DNA of 64,000 nt, taken from assembly GCA_018873245.2 (NCBI GenBank), contig JAEMBT020000008.1, positions 5,783,569 to 5,847,568 of the forward strand. Direction: 5' to 3'. Position numbers and translations under genes: made by a program. Below the pieces are notes generated by a model, which saw only the letters and a list, made by a program, of their open reading frames with translations, did not search any database and was not told where the DNA came from. The stretch's first letter is position 1, and every line of letters begins with the position of its first letter. Of this stretch, positions 1-16,100 are shown one piece after another. This DNA comes from Archegozetes longisetosus (Eukaryota; Arthropoda; Arachnida; Sarcoptiformes; Trhypochthoniidae).

Positions 1-3000
1 GGTTGGATTGACAGACTTGGTTCTGGAAAGCGGTAACTTTTTCTGGACATATCACTAGTGACCTGAAGCGGCAAACTGTGTGTGACCTTAAGTTTTGAAT
101 CTCCAGGCGATGACTCCCGACTCTTACCCCTTGCCTTAACTTCTTGTATTTGAATCTTTGCCTGTTCTGCCAGTCTCTCAGTGACCGACTTTGTGGCTGA
201 TTACCTCTTTCCGGGTGATAGTATTTACATTTATTACCATATGTACACTTTTTGCCATAAGGACATGGAGGCGGCAGTACTTCAGGAGGTTTGGGTCTCC
301 TCCTCAAAAAGTTGCTCAGCGATGGTCCGTGTCTTCCGAGCGGGTCATCGGGTGGCATAAAGCGGTCGTTTACAAACGAATACATCAGAAGACGTTCTTC
401 GACCACTTTTTTGTACTCTGCATTTTCTGCTGTCAGATCTCGATAGTTGTCATTCGAAACAACAATTCCGTCGTTCTGAGAGGCCAATTTCAGTATATAT
501 CTGTCGTCGTAACAAACCATTCGTCGACCGCCAACATTACGAGAAGGCGTGAATACCAGCAGTCGTTCAGATTCTAATTGCAGAAGTATTTCTTGATCTA
601 CGAACAAAATTCATTCATTTTAGAGTTTTATCCAATTTTCAAAACAAAAATTTTAGTAATTTGTGTCCGTCTCAGTCATCACAGCAATCGATCACATATT
701 GATCACATTTTTATAAATATTTGACGCTTCAGATTCAAATATTTCGTGTGAAACTAACTCAAAGAGTGCTGTTCAGACACAACACTCATAATCAGTAGAT
801 ATCGTGCAATATGTCAATTACAACCAAAAGTCAAATTAAGAAACAGATATATTTCGTGGTTAAAAATATGATCAATATTTTATATTTTATATGAATGTAT
901 CGCAAAGTGTCCACAACTATATACAGTTAAACCTGTTTATCAATTTGTCCAACTTTTAAAAAACGATAAAAAATAAGTCGAGTCTTCTATAGATTTATTT
1001 TGAAAGACGATTAAATGCACGTCAAAGTTAAACAGGTTTTACTGCATATTAAGTAGCGGTCTATTGGTTGTGTTGGAGTTTATTAATGAAAAATTGAGAT
1101 CTGTGTGACTGAAATGCGTTCTAATTATCTAATAAATTGACTGATAAATAGTTATATAATAGAAAAGAGGACTTAAGTGCAACCTTTCACGCAATTCAGT
1201 GAAGTTCAAACGATAAAAGCTACAAATAGTTTTGTTATCATTGAGATAATAAAACCATTTGAATGAATCAAATACAAGACAATACTATAAGAATAAGGAG
1301 TATAGTTGTCGTCGACTTACAACTAATAGCACTTTAATTTGCAAAATGCATTTCTTGTGGTTATCTGCCTACAAATTCACTGATTTTTATCTAACCAAAA
1401 GCAAAATTTATGAACGTTTCAAATAAGATAATTGAAAAACAGAATATTTTCAGATTCATTCATAATTTTGTTGTTCTGAAAATGACTCGTAAGGGCTATA
1501 ACGGAATGGGTTTGGGATCGGATTCTCTGTAAGTTTAGTTTGATGTTTGAGCGCTTTGGGTGGTGAACATCTAAAAATAAATGAATCAAAATTATTCAGA
1601 AATGTTGTTCAACCAGAAGGCCATCACGAATCGAAAGATCAATTTTAACATTAGTTTAGATTCTGCAAAATAACATCCCTTAGGGTTTAGGTGAAGATAG
1701 GATAGGATAGGGATAGGAGTGTAACCCTATTAATAATGCAAAATCGCATCCATTTTACGTTCAATGATTTATTACAAGCGTAACAACTGGTCTCATGTCC
1801 TCAGGTCATCGTAAAAGATGGTCAACTAGTTATTGCTTCGACTAAAGTAGTAACGGCTTAACTTATTTTTTCAACAAAAATTCAATCAATGAAAGTCTGA
1901 GTAATTATTTGCCCATAAATTTGGAGCACTTCGTCAGTTTTCTATCCTATCATATACTTAAACATATTTAACGATTATGTGGTCTCGTAATAGAACACAT
2001 TTTATTACGAGCGTAACAATTGATAGTGTGAACAACTTTTACAACATTTTCTACGCAAAAGTTTGTCTTATAATCAAATCATTTATTGGAGATAACGGAA
2101 AATAAGCCATACAGGAACTCATTTTTCAGATATGTTTCGCATTAAAGAGTGCGTCAGCCTTAAATAATCAGTAAATATAACACTATTCTCTAATACTACT
2201 CAGTCTTATGTATAGATAATCGATATCATAATCGACTCAACTCAAAAACTTCTGTCATAAAACTTGACTAAAACTACTGTAAAGTTGAAAAAAGATTAAT
2301 TTTGCATAAAAGCTAAACACTCGTGGGATAGTGAAGAGAAAAGTTAATCGAGTTTCACGTTTTCTCAGCAAATATTTTTCAACAATTCAATGGAGAAAAG
2401 AGGCAAATGACGAGTTCGTTGCTATCATTTTTTAATAAACAAGAAGATGAGGCCTAAACAGACAACTGACAAAAAAGTCAGAGAGAAGTAGCCGTAAATA
2501 CAGAGTAGATATGGTGAAACTGCTTCACTTTCATATGCACTTAAGTGGTTCTCAGAAACAATGTAAAAATGCCACAGAAAAACATGAGTTAATTGTTATT
2601 GATTTGTAAATAGCACTTAACTACAGGTTGGACTTTTGTAAGTTGGAGGTTTGACTGTATAAAAGGAAATACCTTTAATGGGCGCATCAGGTCTCGCAAC
2701 TTCTTTTCTCCACATTGGCACGAATACTGTTATCTCTCTGTGTCCTCTCGCTTGAAACCATTCCACACAAATTTTAATACCCATACAGGAGAAGCATTCT
2801 TTGTTGCCATGACTGTAAGTATAAGAGCTATGAGTTCATATTCTTAGCCATTCTTAAGCTATTCTTTATGTGTATATAAAAACTCAAATAAAATATAAGA
2901 GAAAATTGAGAGTTTGATAATTGCACGTCAGCGGTCTTTTGGGGCGTAACTGGAAGTAAGTCACGATTCTGACCACTTTCTATTCTTGAGCGGCACGTTT

Positions 3001-4737
3001 TCGGGCCCGATCGTGCGTTAGGTTCATGCAAAAAAGGAGTTGCAATGAGAACATGGTATTAAACTTATTGCTACCAAAAGTCCTGCCAAAAGCCAATTAC
3101 AATCATTATAAAACATAATGCATTGCATTATTATTATTATTATTATTATTTACTGATACTTTACTGATAACTTTTATGTAAGATTTTACAGCAGATAATA
3201 AAAAATAAGAAGCTATCAATTTTAACTCAATGTCAAGGCTATTCCCAACTTAAGGTCAAATGTCACTAAATGCCAGATAATGCGGAGTTAAATCTTTATA
3301 ACTGACGATCGTATTAGATCTGGGCTTTGGGCACACAAATCAACTCAAAACACATTCACTTGAAATACAAAACTTTTATACTATTCTATTTTGTTTTCTG
3401 GATAAAAGTTATGAACTAAAAGTTTTTCCATCAAGCATTATATCAATTTTTGTCGCTAAACATGCATCAAATACACGTTTAGATCGATAATTATATCCTA
3501 AGTGATAATAGAAACCAAAGTGAATAATAATGATAAATAAATTACACGACAGAGGAACAGAAGGACAACTAATGCTAATAAGAGTGGTTATGAGTTGGGT
3601 ATAAACTTAGTCTTATTAGAGAGGACTTTAACATTAGGATCATATCTCTTAAAGGTTAATGAATTTGATATAACCTGCACTAAAATGATGTTTATTTGTT
3701 TTATTGTTCAAACTTAAGAGCAATAAAAGTGTATCGATTGATATACCAGTACTAAATAAACACTGTTTGTCAAGTAGTCTAAAAGTTATTAACTAAAACA
3801 AGACTAACATTTAATGAAGGAATATGAAGAAAAAAACTAAGCTAAAGCTAAATATAGCGCAGATACAACTATTGAAACCGAAAAAATCGATTCTATTAAT
3901 AGACGCAAAAACTACACACGAGATAATGAACAATAATAGGGGTTTTGTCAAAGTTCTCATGCAATAAATGGATGGTTACCTGATCGCAACATTGCTGCCA
4001 TCAATAACAATAGGTCTCAAATTTGGACTGTCATTATTATCACCAAAAAGGACTTCGTCACCATTTGAATTATCATTAATAAAAGATGAAACTAAAGTCT
4101 TTCCTAATCCACTGAAAACACTAATAGTATTATTTGCGCCGCCGGCACCCAATTTGATCAGTTCGGCTAAGAGTTCATTTTGACCGGCGTGTGGACCTAA
4201 TTTCATTAACGCAATTTGCACTTGAGTTTCAGTATATCCTAGTTTCAGAGCAAACTCAACACGTGAAGTATAATTAGGATCATTGATGATCACATCTAGA
4301 AGTGTCTGTTGTGGCAACAGACTCGTGGTGACATATTCGTCGAATTCCTGTCTCAATGTATCCGAAGTAGTACGTGAGACCTCGTCGTGATGCACATTAG
4401 ACACTGTCTTGTTGGCCGGTTGCTCCGTATCATTGTTCTCATAATCAGAGTCATAGCTCGAATCTTCCGATTCAAGCAATCTTCTCAGTGGTTTATCTTC
4501 AGACCACGTACCAGTCGTTGGATTTATGGCACTTATCATCTTAATTGATAGGATTGAACAATAATTTTGACTTTTATCTCATTTAATAAATAATATTTGT
4601 TTTAAGAAAAAAATTTGGCCAAAAATAACAATTGGATCCAAAATCAAATCGATCGATAGAAGAAAACTTTTTTAAATATTTACCAAAGCACTACACTCAG
4701 GCTCAATATCGTCCACAACCAAATCAGTTGAATCCAT
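1..4737 (-). CDS. ZC3H12: Regnase/ZC3H12-family RNase, 3' end outside window
   Basis: Endoribonuclease family that degrades inflammatory and other mRNAs through a NYN/PIN domain followed by a CCCH zinc finger. Four exons join in frame: 4684-4737 (ATG at 4737), 3980-4539, 2673-2812 and 597 down to 1, all with GT-AG borders. Exon 2 carries a UBA-like segment (about residues 95-150) and ends in VIDGSNVA, the first catalytic Asp motif. Exon 3 begins SHGNKE. Exon 4 has CYDDRYIL and VSNDNYRDL, holding the other acidic active-site residues, and a finger [17 protein letters not shown] (C-x5-C-x5-C-x3-H). Near 190-192 the frame must shift by one base to continue from HPERGNQPQ into the conserved SVTERLAEQ helix; a lost A in an A run would explain it. 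The gene runs off the left edge, so the C-terminal part is missing. Family call is firm; the exact paralogue is not determined. Confidence 0.93.
3127..3152. repeat. (TTA)n microsatellite
   Basis: About eight TTA units in the intron between Regnase exons 2 and 3. Simple repeat with no apparent function. Confidence 0.9.
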
Positions 4738-7700
4738 TTGGTTTTATAAGTTGGACAATCAGTTATCCAACGCATCACATAAGGAGTAAACGACTTCTTA
4801 ACTCCTGAAATTAAGTCAAATTTTAGTTGAGAATAAACGGAATTGAAGTAATATTTAAAACTGAACTAAAAACACTGTGTAAAAAAGGCAGCTCTCTCGC
4901 GGCTGTCTATTCGCAGTGAGACTGCCTTAAACAAAAATAATACGAGATAAGACACTGTTCTTAAGTTTAGCGCAACCCTCCCAGCAGTGAGGAATGAGTA
5001 GTGCATATAAGAAGGAATAGGTCCGGTTGTGAAATTGTTCAGGTAATGGTAATCTGCTCACAACAAAATGCTAGAACACATCCTGTTCTCAACAGGATCT
5101 TCTCCTTTCTGCTTTCCCATACAGTACAACTCGTATGATACGCAAAACTCTGCATAGCTTTCCAATACTCATCATCTCTACCAATATTATCATAATATTA
5201 CTAACTTTTCTAACTTTTCCAAATCGTGATCTTTCTTCTGACTTGAGCCGGATTTTACTTAAAAATTGTTAAAAAATTGACTTATAAATAGTGCCTTCTT
5301 ATAAGACATCCATACATATTTTCTCAAGTCAAATAATACCGTTTTTCAACAACTAAGTAATTCAATAGTTCTTTAGTTAGATTTGCGAGCAAAAAACTTG
5401 AAATATAGCTACTTTTTTTGTTAGAAACCTAAGGAAAAAATTAATTTAGGAAATAGTGTTAAACTAAATTTAGGTCATATTATTGAGTGATCTAATTGTT
5501 CATAAATACCATGCTATTTATATGTGTCAACAAAACTTATGTAATTGCTTTTGAGCCGTTCATATAGTGATTTAAATGGAATTATTTTGTTGCACAAGCT
5601 ATTTGCTAAATTTATTAACTAAAAGGATGGTTGCGTAAGAAAATTCAGATAACGTAAACTTTAGGCAAATAATCAGCAACTTATTCGTAAGGAATCGCTT
5701 GCAATAAGATATCTGATGGGATTATAAATGCTTTTATGTCCAAAATAAGCCCAAACTTGTATAGCTAGTGATCTATTAAAAGGCGGATGCGTTCTTTTTT
5801 TTGCGTTATATTTAAGGCGCGATCGTCGGCGACCCACAACAAGGAGGATCTCCCTCAGGGTCCAAAACTTATGCCACAATACATTCGGAGTCATTTAAGA
5901 AAAACAATAAAACTAAAGGTATTACAAAAAGAAGTTTGAGCACAAATCAATACATCAGATAAAAAGCCGAAAAGCCTAAATTACAAAATACTGTGTCGCT
6001 TTAATTAAATTATATTGAGCTCAATGCACAGCTCAAGTATCCAAAATTTGACTAAAAAACATTTTCAACTCGAACCATCTTTTAGTACTTTTAAAATAGT
6101 TTTATATAAAGTAAAATTCGACTGTATCTCAACTGTATCTGACTTAAGAATATATGTATACATATAATCTTTGGACTCGAGCCTCCGCTCTCTCGTGTGT
6201 GTAGTCTAAAGTCTATCTGTTTTCTTTTAAGCTGATCTCAAATAATACAATGGTATTACTTAATGCCATTATCTGAGTCTATTATATAATGCTTACTCGA
6301 CTTGCAATAGACTAATTATACACCTGAGAGAATAATTGAGTTTAAACTGAAAAATTTCCAAAACTGTTTTCGTAATCGCATAGATCAACAAAGTATAAAC
6401 AGTTCTCTATAAATGGGTGTCAACTCTTCAGACAAAATTCCTATTTAAAGCTAAATTTCATTCTAATAGCCGGTCACTTTGAGGGCTAAATATTTTTTAC
6501 AAAGCCCTTCTCTAATCGATATATCTTTTGAAAAAATTGTCTTCCCATTTAAGGCATATCTAATGCAACAAAACAATTGTTCCTAGAGAATTTACATATA
6601 AAGTAAAGTTTGATAAGAGCTAATCGTACAATTCTTAAGATTCACAGCAACTCTGACATCCTGACGACTAAAGATTTTACTGAGAAGAAAAATTGCGTTT
6701 ATTACGTGTATTTGTACTTTTATGGACCTTCTGTTTGAGTTATGATTTGGTTTATTTAGTTTAAAAAATATCGCAGAAAAAACTTTATTCAACTTGAGCG
6801 ATAAAAAATGATTATTGACACGGATCTAAATCTAAAGCACACAATTATATACTTAGATATTGTATATCAAAATAGAATAATCATTGACTTGACGGACAGA
6901 CTTGAAATAGAATCGGAACTAACTTTTGCAATATTACAGCAACTAATTGTTTATTACAATCAATTGAGAACCGCATCAAGTGTTCCAATTCTTCTAATCA
7001 TTCGTCATCCAATCCAAACTTGAGACAGTGAAGCACTCCTGAAGCCTATCTCTAATAGTTTGTTCTCAGGATAACTTTCAACTCCGGATTCAGGATTTAT
7101 TTCTAATCTGTATTAATAACTATTTTTATGATTGACTCGTGGGTATCAAAGTTTCATTTGAAATAGGGTTCAATTGATTGAGCACATGTTATCTAAAGGT
7201 AATCAATTATTTAAACAGTTGGAGACGAAAAAGAAATGTTAAGCACCCAATTATAAAATATTTTGGATTGAGCAAAATTCATTTTTCAACATAAATTAAT
7301 GCTATATTATATAACTGTCTGAGTCTGTGTTCACTTGGAGGACAAGAAAAATGTGAACAAAAGTTTTTGTCACTTGTTTTTCTGCTCAGTAAATAACACA
7401 TTAGTGTTGAGTAACTGTCGAGCAAATAACATCTATAAATATCGTTAAATTCAATTTCTATAAGTTAATAAAATGAGTAAAGACGCACTTAATTATCTTG
7501 GATGACGTACAACACTAATAACTTATACCTCATCTGATAATAAATTTGATAGTTAAACAAATATCTCAAATATATTCACAACTTTCCACTATTATTGACC
7601 TAATTTTGACAACATCTCTAATAAATGTCTGGTTAATTTGTCAGTTCTAGTTCAGGTTTTAAAATCCTATCCAATTATAAGTGACTTGAAATGTTTCGTA

Positions 7701-10697
7701 AAATTAAGTTTTACTTCATTTATTCACGCAAACAGCAAAACATATTTATTGTATTTAGTTATTCATACGTGTTTTTCTCTAGTCACCAGTTTATTAATCG
7801 TTTTTATTAGTCATATATTTTATGCAACAGTCAACAATCAAAATTGTCATAAAACTGAGCTAAGTATCGGATGAAGTATTGGCAAAACAAATATCATTAT
7901 TAGTTCAAACATTGATTAGACGAAAAACTTAATTTAGTCTCAAAAATCGATATGAGTTGTAATGAACTTAAGACAATAACAATTAATTTTTATAAGTTGT
8001 AATAAACCCAATTAAATGACTGATAAAACAATTCCATAATTGTTGATAATGAAACAATTGAAATAAGAAGCAGTGAACAAACAATAAATGTCTTTAAATG
8101 AAAGCGTTATTTCAAACTGAACCGGACCTTTAAATAACTCAAACCACTTCACAATCAACTTAAATACGAGTTTTTCACGATTATTCATCAGTTAATTGAA
8201 TACAAATCTAAAAATGAATTCAAAATGAATTACTTACCAATTCATTGATAGTGTTATTAATCGATAACTTCAGACGTTAGTCTTTCAAACAATTAAATTA
8301 GTAACAAATAAATGAATAAATGAATGAAATTCAACTCAAATACAATTAAGATATGATGAAATTGAACATAAAAATGATTGTGTAACAATTAGTTCAACAG
8401 AGCTATTGTTAACTAATTTCGAAATTTTAGTTCCGGTTTCGGAATTTATAGGCGTTTGAAGAGATAACTATTTATTTGTGACTATTTTCTCAGGTCTAAA
8501 AAATCTGTACTTTTCTGCACTTGTACTAAAAACTCATAATAAATATCGAAATACTTTTCTTCACTTAATTAAATTCAGTATTAATGAGAACTAAATGAAT
8601 GAAAGCGTAATAAATAAGTTTAATGAATAAAGGATTTTGACGTTTTCTGATATTAAATAGACCTAAAAATAGGTTTATTTAGTTGAGAGAAAATGTTTTG
8701 TTATTTACTATTTAGAGATGACATTATTGATGATTAAGTGGTCAATACTGCAAATGGAGGCTAACTCTCAATGAACGAATGCTTCTCATTGGCTCATACG
8801 ATACGGATGTGTAAAAGTAGGTACAAGTACGAAGAGCCTTTCACTCATACTTGAGCTTAACCTAAAAGGATAACTTGTATTCTCCGATACTCAGCACTAC
8901 TAAACACGCCAAACCCATAACCTAACCCTAAATAACTAAACCTTATATAATGCTGTCAATTTGGTTTAGTTAGTTGGTTAGGGCATAAGTTTGAGGCGCG
9001 TAGTGCACTGCAAATTCTAGAATATAACTTACTGTTCAATTCTATTATTATAATTTGAGCTCAAATCTGAGGGAAACGTTCTAAGGACTTACGCTGCTAA
9101 AATGAATGAAATAGACTTGCATTAGAGTTATGCAACTTTTTGGTTTGTTATTACATATTTGTTATCAGTATAAGTTGTAATTTGCATATAATTTGCTAGT
9201 TTTTATAATTTATTATTTATTCAAACTGTTTTTTTTGTTTATCATTTGGAAATTATTTTTTTAATCAGTATTTTAGGCTTGGCTAATTACCGAAAAATTT
9301 TCATATTACTTAAAACTAAGTTGTTATTACCATTGAAGTTATTACCAATAGTTACATGAGAAACTTAGCATAAAGCCAATGGAACTTGAGTAGCATTACA
9401 AGTCAATAGCGCTAAGTTTGAAGTCCTTCTGAGTGATGCTAATCAATCATTTAGTGAATTTTTGATAAAATGTAAAAATGTTTGGTAATTGTTTTCAAAC
9501 TTTTCATAGTTTAATCAATGTTTTCGGGACGTCTTATGGTTCAAAGAGAGCTATGAGACTGACAATATATTCAAATTTTGCTTACTCTGATGAGTGAATT
9601 GACAATTGATGGATAGCCTTTACTTCAATGCTAAATGTAAGAAAACAGATTCGATAACTCAACCTTTCAATCAGCAAAAACAATTGATTTCAAGTGATCC
9701 TCATTTTTTATTTTCGAATATAATCGTAATTAACAAATACTTGAGCTTGTTTATGAAATGATGACATTCTTATAGTATTTATCTTGTCCTTACTCGTTAG
9801 CATCCAAAAAGCAGAAACTATTGTATTAGTTTATTTTTCTTGAAAAGATTTGACAGCAAGCTTAAAAGTCAAGTAAAAATTGCATCAAAGTTTCAATAAT
9901 TAGGTAAGATATTTATAATTAGTCTACTTATTATACTTATAATTATGGATCTACATTTGAGAATCAGCTATGCAGTCGTCTCCAAAATCTAGCTTCTTGT
10001 TCATTTTTAGCTCTTAATATACTAAACAAGTGCTTTGCAAGTTTTTATGATCAAATATAATATGCAGTATTAAAGACAACATTAAAATCATTTAATCAAC
10101 TCAGATGTTAATAACACAAATCGATTAGTTTACTAGTGAAAGGAAATTAATAATAAAAATATGTTTTACATTCGCTATTTTGTTAATCGAATCAAAAATT
10201 CTAATATAGAAATGCATAAACGCTTTTAGTTTTACTTTCATCATTGATTTTTACACCAGAATAATTGGGTTAATAACTAATTTGAGATTTCTCTATTGAA
10301 AATGTCATCTTTTCATTTGAAAAAATTGGAATTGTATATAAGTTACAGAATTTTGTAATAAATTAATATCTCTTATATAAACTCCATGGTTTTCAAGAAT
10401 ATCTCAATGCAACATTCTTCAATAAGCTTGAAATGAGCTTAGTTGAGCAATGTGCGAAAATAGGCATAAATATTTGAAATTCACTAGGTTTTTAAGTGGT
10501 TTGGTAAATAGTATTTAATGAAACATTTTTCAATGCAAACAAGAATGGGATACAATTAAGTTTTAATCAAGTATTGTGTATTAATTGTATTATTGTGATG
10601 TTTGTTACATATTTTGAGTACAGCAGACATAAAGAAGAAAAGATAAAAGCCAATAAAGGAAAAGGCTAATTACAAAATTAAAGACAGAGACTGAAGT
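4738..10697. other. intergenic, AT-rich, no gene recognised
   Basis: Six kilobases between the start of the Regnase gene and the end of SKP1. Short open frames occur (for example near 6808-7023 and 7638-7874) but they have AT-driven composition, no recognisable motif and no splice partners. The only structured piece I see is the imperfect hairpin at 8907-8998. The regulatory regions of Regnase presumably lie in the right-adjacent part (above 4738), but I cannot point to a specific element. Confidence 0.6.
8907..8998. repeat. imperfect inverted repeat, MITE-like hairpin
   Basis: Arms of about 36 bases (8907-8942 and 8963-8998) separated by about 20 bases. The left arm contains CCTAACCCTAAATAACTAAA and the right arm the imperfect complement. 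It may be a small foldback transposon relic. I see no clear target duplication. Confidence 0.45.
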
Positions 10698-11824
<1,127 letters not shown>

Positions 11825-13144
11825 TGTTTGAGATTGTTTCAACTTTTAATACAATTTATATTTCAATTAGATTCCAATCGGATCCCAATGAGTCAACTCT
11901 AAGGAAATAACTGATTATTAATCAATTGTTATTTCGACCAGTGTTTTAGTTCTTAATGACTTATTGATTAACAATTAGTCTGAATTGGCGATAAACAAGA
12001 ACAGCTCTTGTTTTCGCTTTGTTTTTAATGACGTTTTAGTGAAAATACAATTTGATGTGTCTTGTTGAGACAATAGATGAGCTACTCTTTAGAATGTTTG
12101 AGAAAATTGTGACGAATCTCTTATTTACATCAATTACGTTCATACGGGAGGCTATATCATATTTTGTGAGTCTACAGTTTTGCGTTATACAGAATGCATC
12201 AATTATTTTGAAACAGGCTTTTTATTTAAGCGTTTGGACGTTATTTTTACTTATTAATGGTGCAATGCGGTTACAATCATCGCATTAAAAACACTTCAAC
12301 TATACTGACACATTTGTGCCTTTTTACACCTGTTTTACTTCAAGTTAGGCTTACATAAAGATATCAATTGTTTCAACTAGTGTTACATGAAAAAGTTTTT
12401 CTTGATACTTTACTCGTTTCTCATGTAAACTTTATGTCACCTATTTGTAGATATTGAACGTTGAATTTGACCGATCATCGGAACAGAAAATTTTTCAACT
12501 GGTTTACTTATGAGTTTAGTTCATCCGTACAAAGTTAGAAAAATATTGTTAATATTTCTCATAGTATTCAATGCTTAGAAAGCAATGAAAATATTTATAA
12601 AACCCTAAAAGTTTTTCTCATTAAAACATAACTTAGATTTTTGAACGAAAAAGTATTAAAACCAATCAATAAATAGAAAAAATGAGCATAAGTTAAAAAT
12701 ATAACAAACAAAACATAAATATATAGAAACAGAACTGAGAAAGTACTTTGAATGACCAAAAGAAGAGAGAATAAGGACATGTAACGACAACTAAGTCGAC
12801 CTGTATTATTATATCATAGGATAAGATCTGCTATAGAGTTAGCAATAGTTCGTAATGTGTATTAATAATAAGCTTATGGTTGGCTTCAGTGCCTCTCATA
12901 GAAGCGCAACTGAACGCCATTTGCATTGAATCGGATAGCATTGAGAGGTGTTTTCAGTGAGAGAGAAGTGACACAAACTTTCGAGTCATCAAAAGCACAA
13001 TCGAATCCTCACTGAGTACCCAGTGAAGAGCTATTTATTTATTTATTTATTATAAGATTAAAGAATTGATTGAGTCGATCTTGAGATCGAAGTTAAATTA
13101 TTAATTAATATAAGTGTTGACGAATTGGTAAATAAATTGATTGA
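11825..13144. promoter_or_regulatory. divergent intergenic region between SKP1 and AP180
   Basis: This 1.3-kb gap separates the divergent starts of SKP1 (-) and AP180 (+), so it must hold the 5' untranslated and promoter sequence of both. The stretch 12880-13030 is less AT-rich than its surroundings and probably belongs to the AP180 leader. A (TTTA)n run lies at about 13031-13053, just before the AP180 start. No specific promoter motif could be called with confidence. Confidence 0.4.
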
Positions 13145-16100
13145 ATGGCTGGACATACGGGTCAGACATTGAATGACAGACTTAATGCCGCTCGTTATGC
13201 ACTTGCTGGCCAAGGATTGGCACGAGTCGTCTGCAAGGCGACCACCGAAGAAGTGATTGGACCAAAAAAGAAACATTTAGATTGTATATAATCTTTCTAT
13301 TCATTTATTATCTTATTTGTTGCTTTTTAAATGTGTTGCAAATTGGTCTTTTTCCTAAGTCTTTCATTTGTTTCTTATCTTTAAGTCTGAGCTGTTTTCT
13401 TGTTTTTAATCAATTATTGGTTTGCGTTTTATGTCTAGTTATGTCTCATTTCAGTTTACTTTGTTTTACTTAATTTGTATATTGTTTATGAATTCCTTTA
13501 GAATTGTTATCTAATTTTTGATGCGTTTATTATTACAAAATTTAAGTGAAGCCTAACTTAGCACTAGATTTCCTAAAAAAGTCCTTTTAATAATCAGTTA
13601 TCTATTCGAATATTATTAAGTTAGACTCTTTCAGTTGAGCTCAAGTTGAAGAAAGATCCAGAAATTAAAGGCATAATTAAGTATTAAAAATAAAAGTATG
13701 ACCTAATTTAGAGATACGAAATCACACTTTTTTTTCAAATAGTATTTATATGTAATTCTGACAAATAAGTGGGCGTTAATTGTGATAAACAATACATATT
13801 GTGATACCGTATCCTTTCATATAATCGATTCATTAATTTGCAATTGAGTTCTCTCTATAACTGAATAATTTGTAAATCTATTCGTAATGGATAGCACTTT
13901 GGGACTGATAGTGATTCTCACCTGTGCTTCACCTCAATATTGAGTACATTATATATGTATTGAATTGCCCTAAATGTATTGATTTCAGCTTCACGATCGC
14001 GACCTTTGAACCTAACGTCTCGTATTGTAGACTCGATGCAATCGTACCAATAAATCAAATTTGGTTTTACCCAATCTCAGCTGGTGTTTCAATATCAATT
14101 TTTCAGCCTTTTCTATCTCTCCAAACTTTAACTTAATTATAATCTAAAAATAATGCTGAGAAAAGATTTGAACAGTTGATAATGTTTTTTATTTCATTTC
14201 TTTCCAAACAAGTAACTGAAATGAGTTTTCAATTGAGGCTTAAATTAATTGAAATTAGATAATTTCTGCTACATAGATATTAGAAGTGATGATTGAATAG
14301 AAGCCTAAATTGATTAAAACTTTGATTATACTTAGATTTATTGCAATGTACTCATGAACCAAATGTTTCGATACCCCAATTGGCGAATTTACTAATTGAA
14401 AGAACAAACCATTCGAGTTGGGTCGTAGTATTTAAAGCACTCGTAACTGTTCATCAACTAATGTGTTATGGAAATGAAGTAAGTCTTTTAAAATGAACTA
14501 ATCTTAAATTATACTAAATTATGCAAATATTGACTCTAAACTGCTTGAAGTGCGCACACGTTAAACACTAACAAAAGTCCTGACAGACGATTACCACATA
14601 ACTAATATTCTCTTATTTTTAAGTAAACTAATTGAGAAAACTGTGCAATAGGTTCTGTGCAATAGATCCTGACCAAAGCTGTACCCCTTTTACGAAATGT
14701 TTTATGTCTGTAATTAGCATAAGAAATATTATAAACCTTTTACCATCTGTTCGACTGAGCCATGTGCTCAAAAATCAAGTTTGCATTACGAAATCAGTTC
14801 TTTATAGATAATAATTATGTTAGTCATCAAATCATAAGCTTTGATATACTTAATACAAAATGTTTTCCAACTCAGTCTAAATCCTGGTTCAAACATTTAA
14901 ACTCTAGTGTTTGAACTATTGATGAATAATCAATAATTTAATATAAAGTTATTTATGAAATGTATAAAGCCTTAGAAGAATGCATTCAATTTTCCTTCAA
15001 CTGATTGTAGTTTATTGTGTTTAATGGAGTCATCAAATTTTGCCAATAAACATAAGTTTTTATGTATGTTATTCATCTGCCCTTATGATGGTCTCCAACT
15101 AGTGACCTAAAAAACTTCCGTCAATAAAAGAAATACTTCATAGAAATAGAGTTGAGCTTCACTTGCATTCAATATTATCGCATTTGTTACACATAAAAAC
15201 TTGAAAAATGAAGTACGAGTCGGACACACTCTATCATCGAATAGTCAGACCCTCAGAGCAGAAAAGGAAGAAAATTGTAGCTCCTCTGAAATTATGCATC
15301 AAATTATAAGATGTGACACACTTTTCACTTCGATCTTATCCGATAGCAGTGACAGCATGTGATTACTAGAATTTGTCACTGAGTGTTGAGGCTAACTTTT
15401 TAGTGCTTACCAGAGATATCGCTTCCGAAAGTAAACCTGCATTTATGCAAAGTATTGTTTGTTTACCACCCAATGAGAACTTTCTATTGATTTATTTTGT
15501 TTTTCAATAAGCTTTATTGATAGTGCAATAATTTAATTGGCACTGATTTTTGCTTTAAAAACGAACACATTTTATAACTTGAACGCTAAAATAATTGGCT
15601 GCTCGTTTATATTAGCTTTAATCAGTTCTCAATTTATTGATTTATGTTCCGAGTCTCGTATTTAATACATTTAATATTGTTGACGACTGTCCAAATGCGT
15701 CAATAAATTGAAATTGAAATGAAATAACGACTCGAGTGTTGTCAGTCACGCAACTCATTTATACAATTTGAATATTTTTTAGAAGTAGTTAAGTAATCGC
15801 TGCGAACACATGAAGTAATTCAGTTTTTATACCTCGAAGCAAAACCAATTTTTCAATGTAGTGAAGACAATTTGGCATTTAGAGTATTAAACGTGAAATT
15901 GTATAAATAAATGAATTATTTTGTAAATTTTGTGTGCAATTAATTTAAACTCAATCACTTAATGTCGAACCACTAATCCTATGCGTCAGTTCAGACTTAC
16001 AATTAAGCCATTGGTTAAACTGAAGCAATTATGTGATAAACCTTTGAGACTAAAACAGTAAAACAAGCAGTAATTGAACTCGTTATAGCATTTTTCTCAT

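Noticed and set aside
191-577. 128-codon open frame on the + strand
   Set aside because: Antisense shadow of Regnase exon 4, whose minus-strand reading has unmistakable family motifs.
5673-5894. 73-codon minus-strand open frame in the Regnase-SKP1 gap
   Set aside because: No motif and no splice partners. It looks like chance in AT-rich DNA.
8922-8932. CCTAACCCTAA, telomere-like string
   Set aside because: A single occurrence inside a hairpin, not an array of telomeric repeats.
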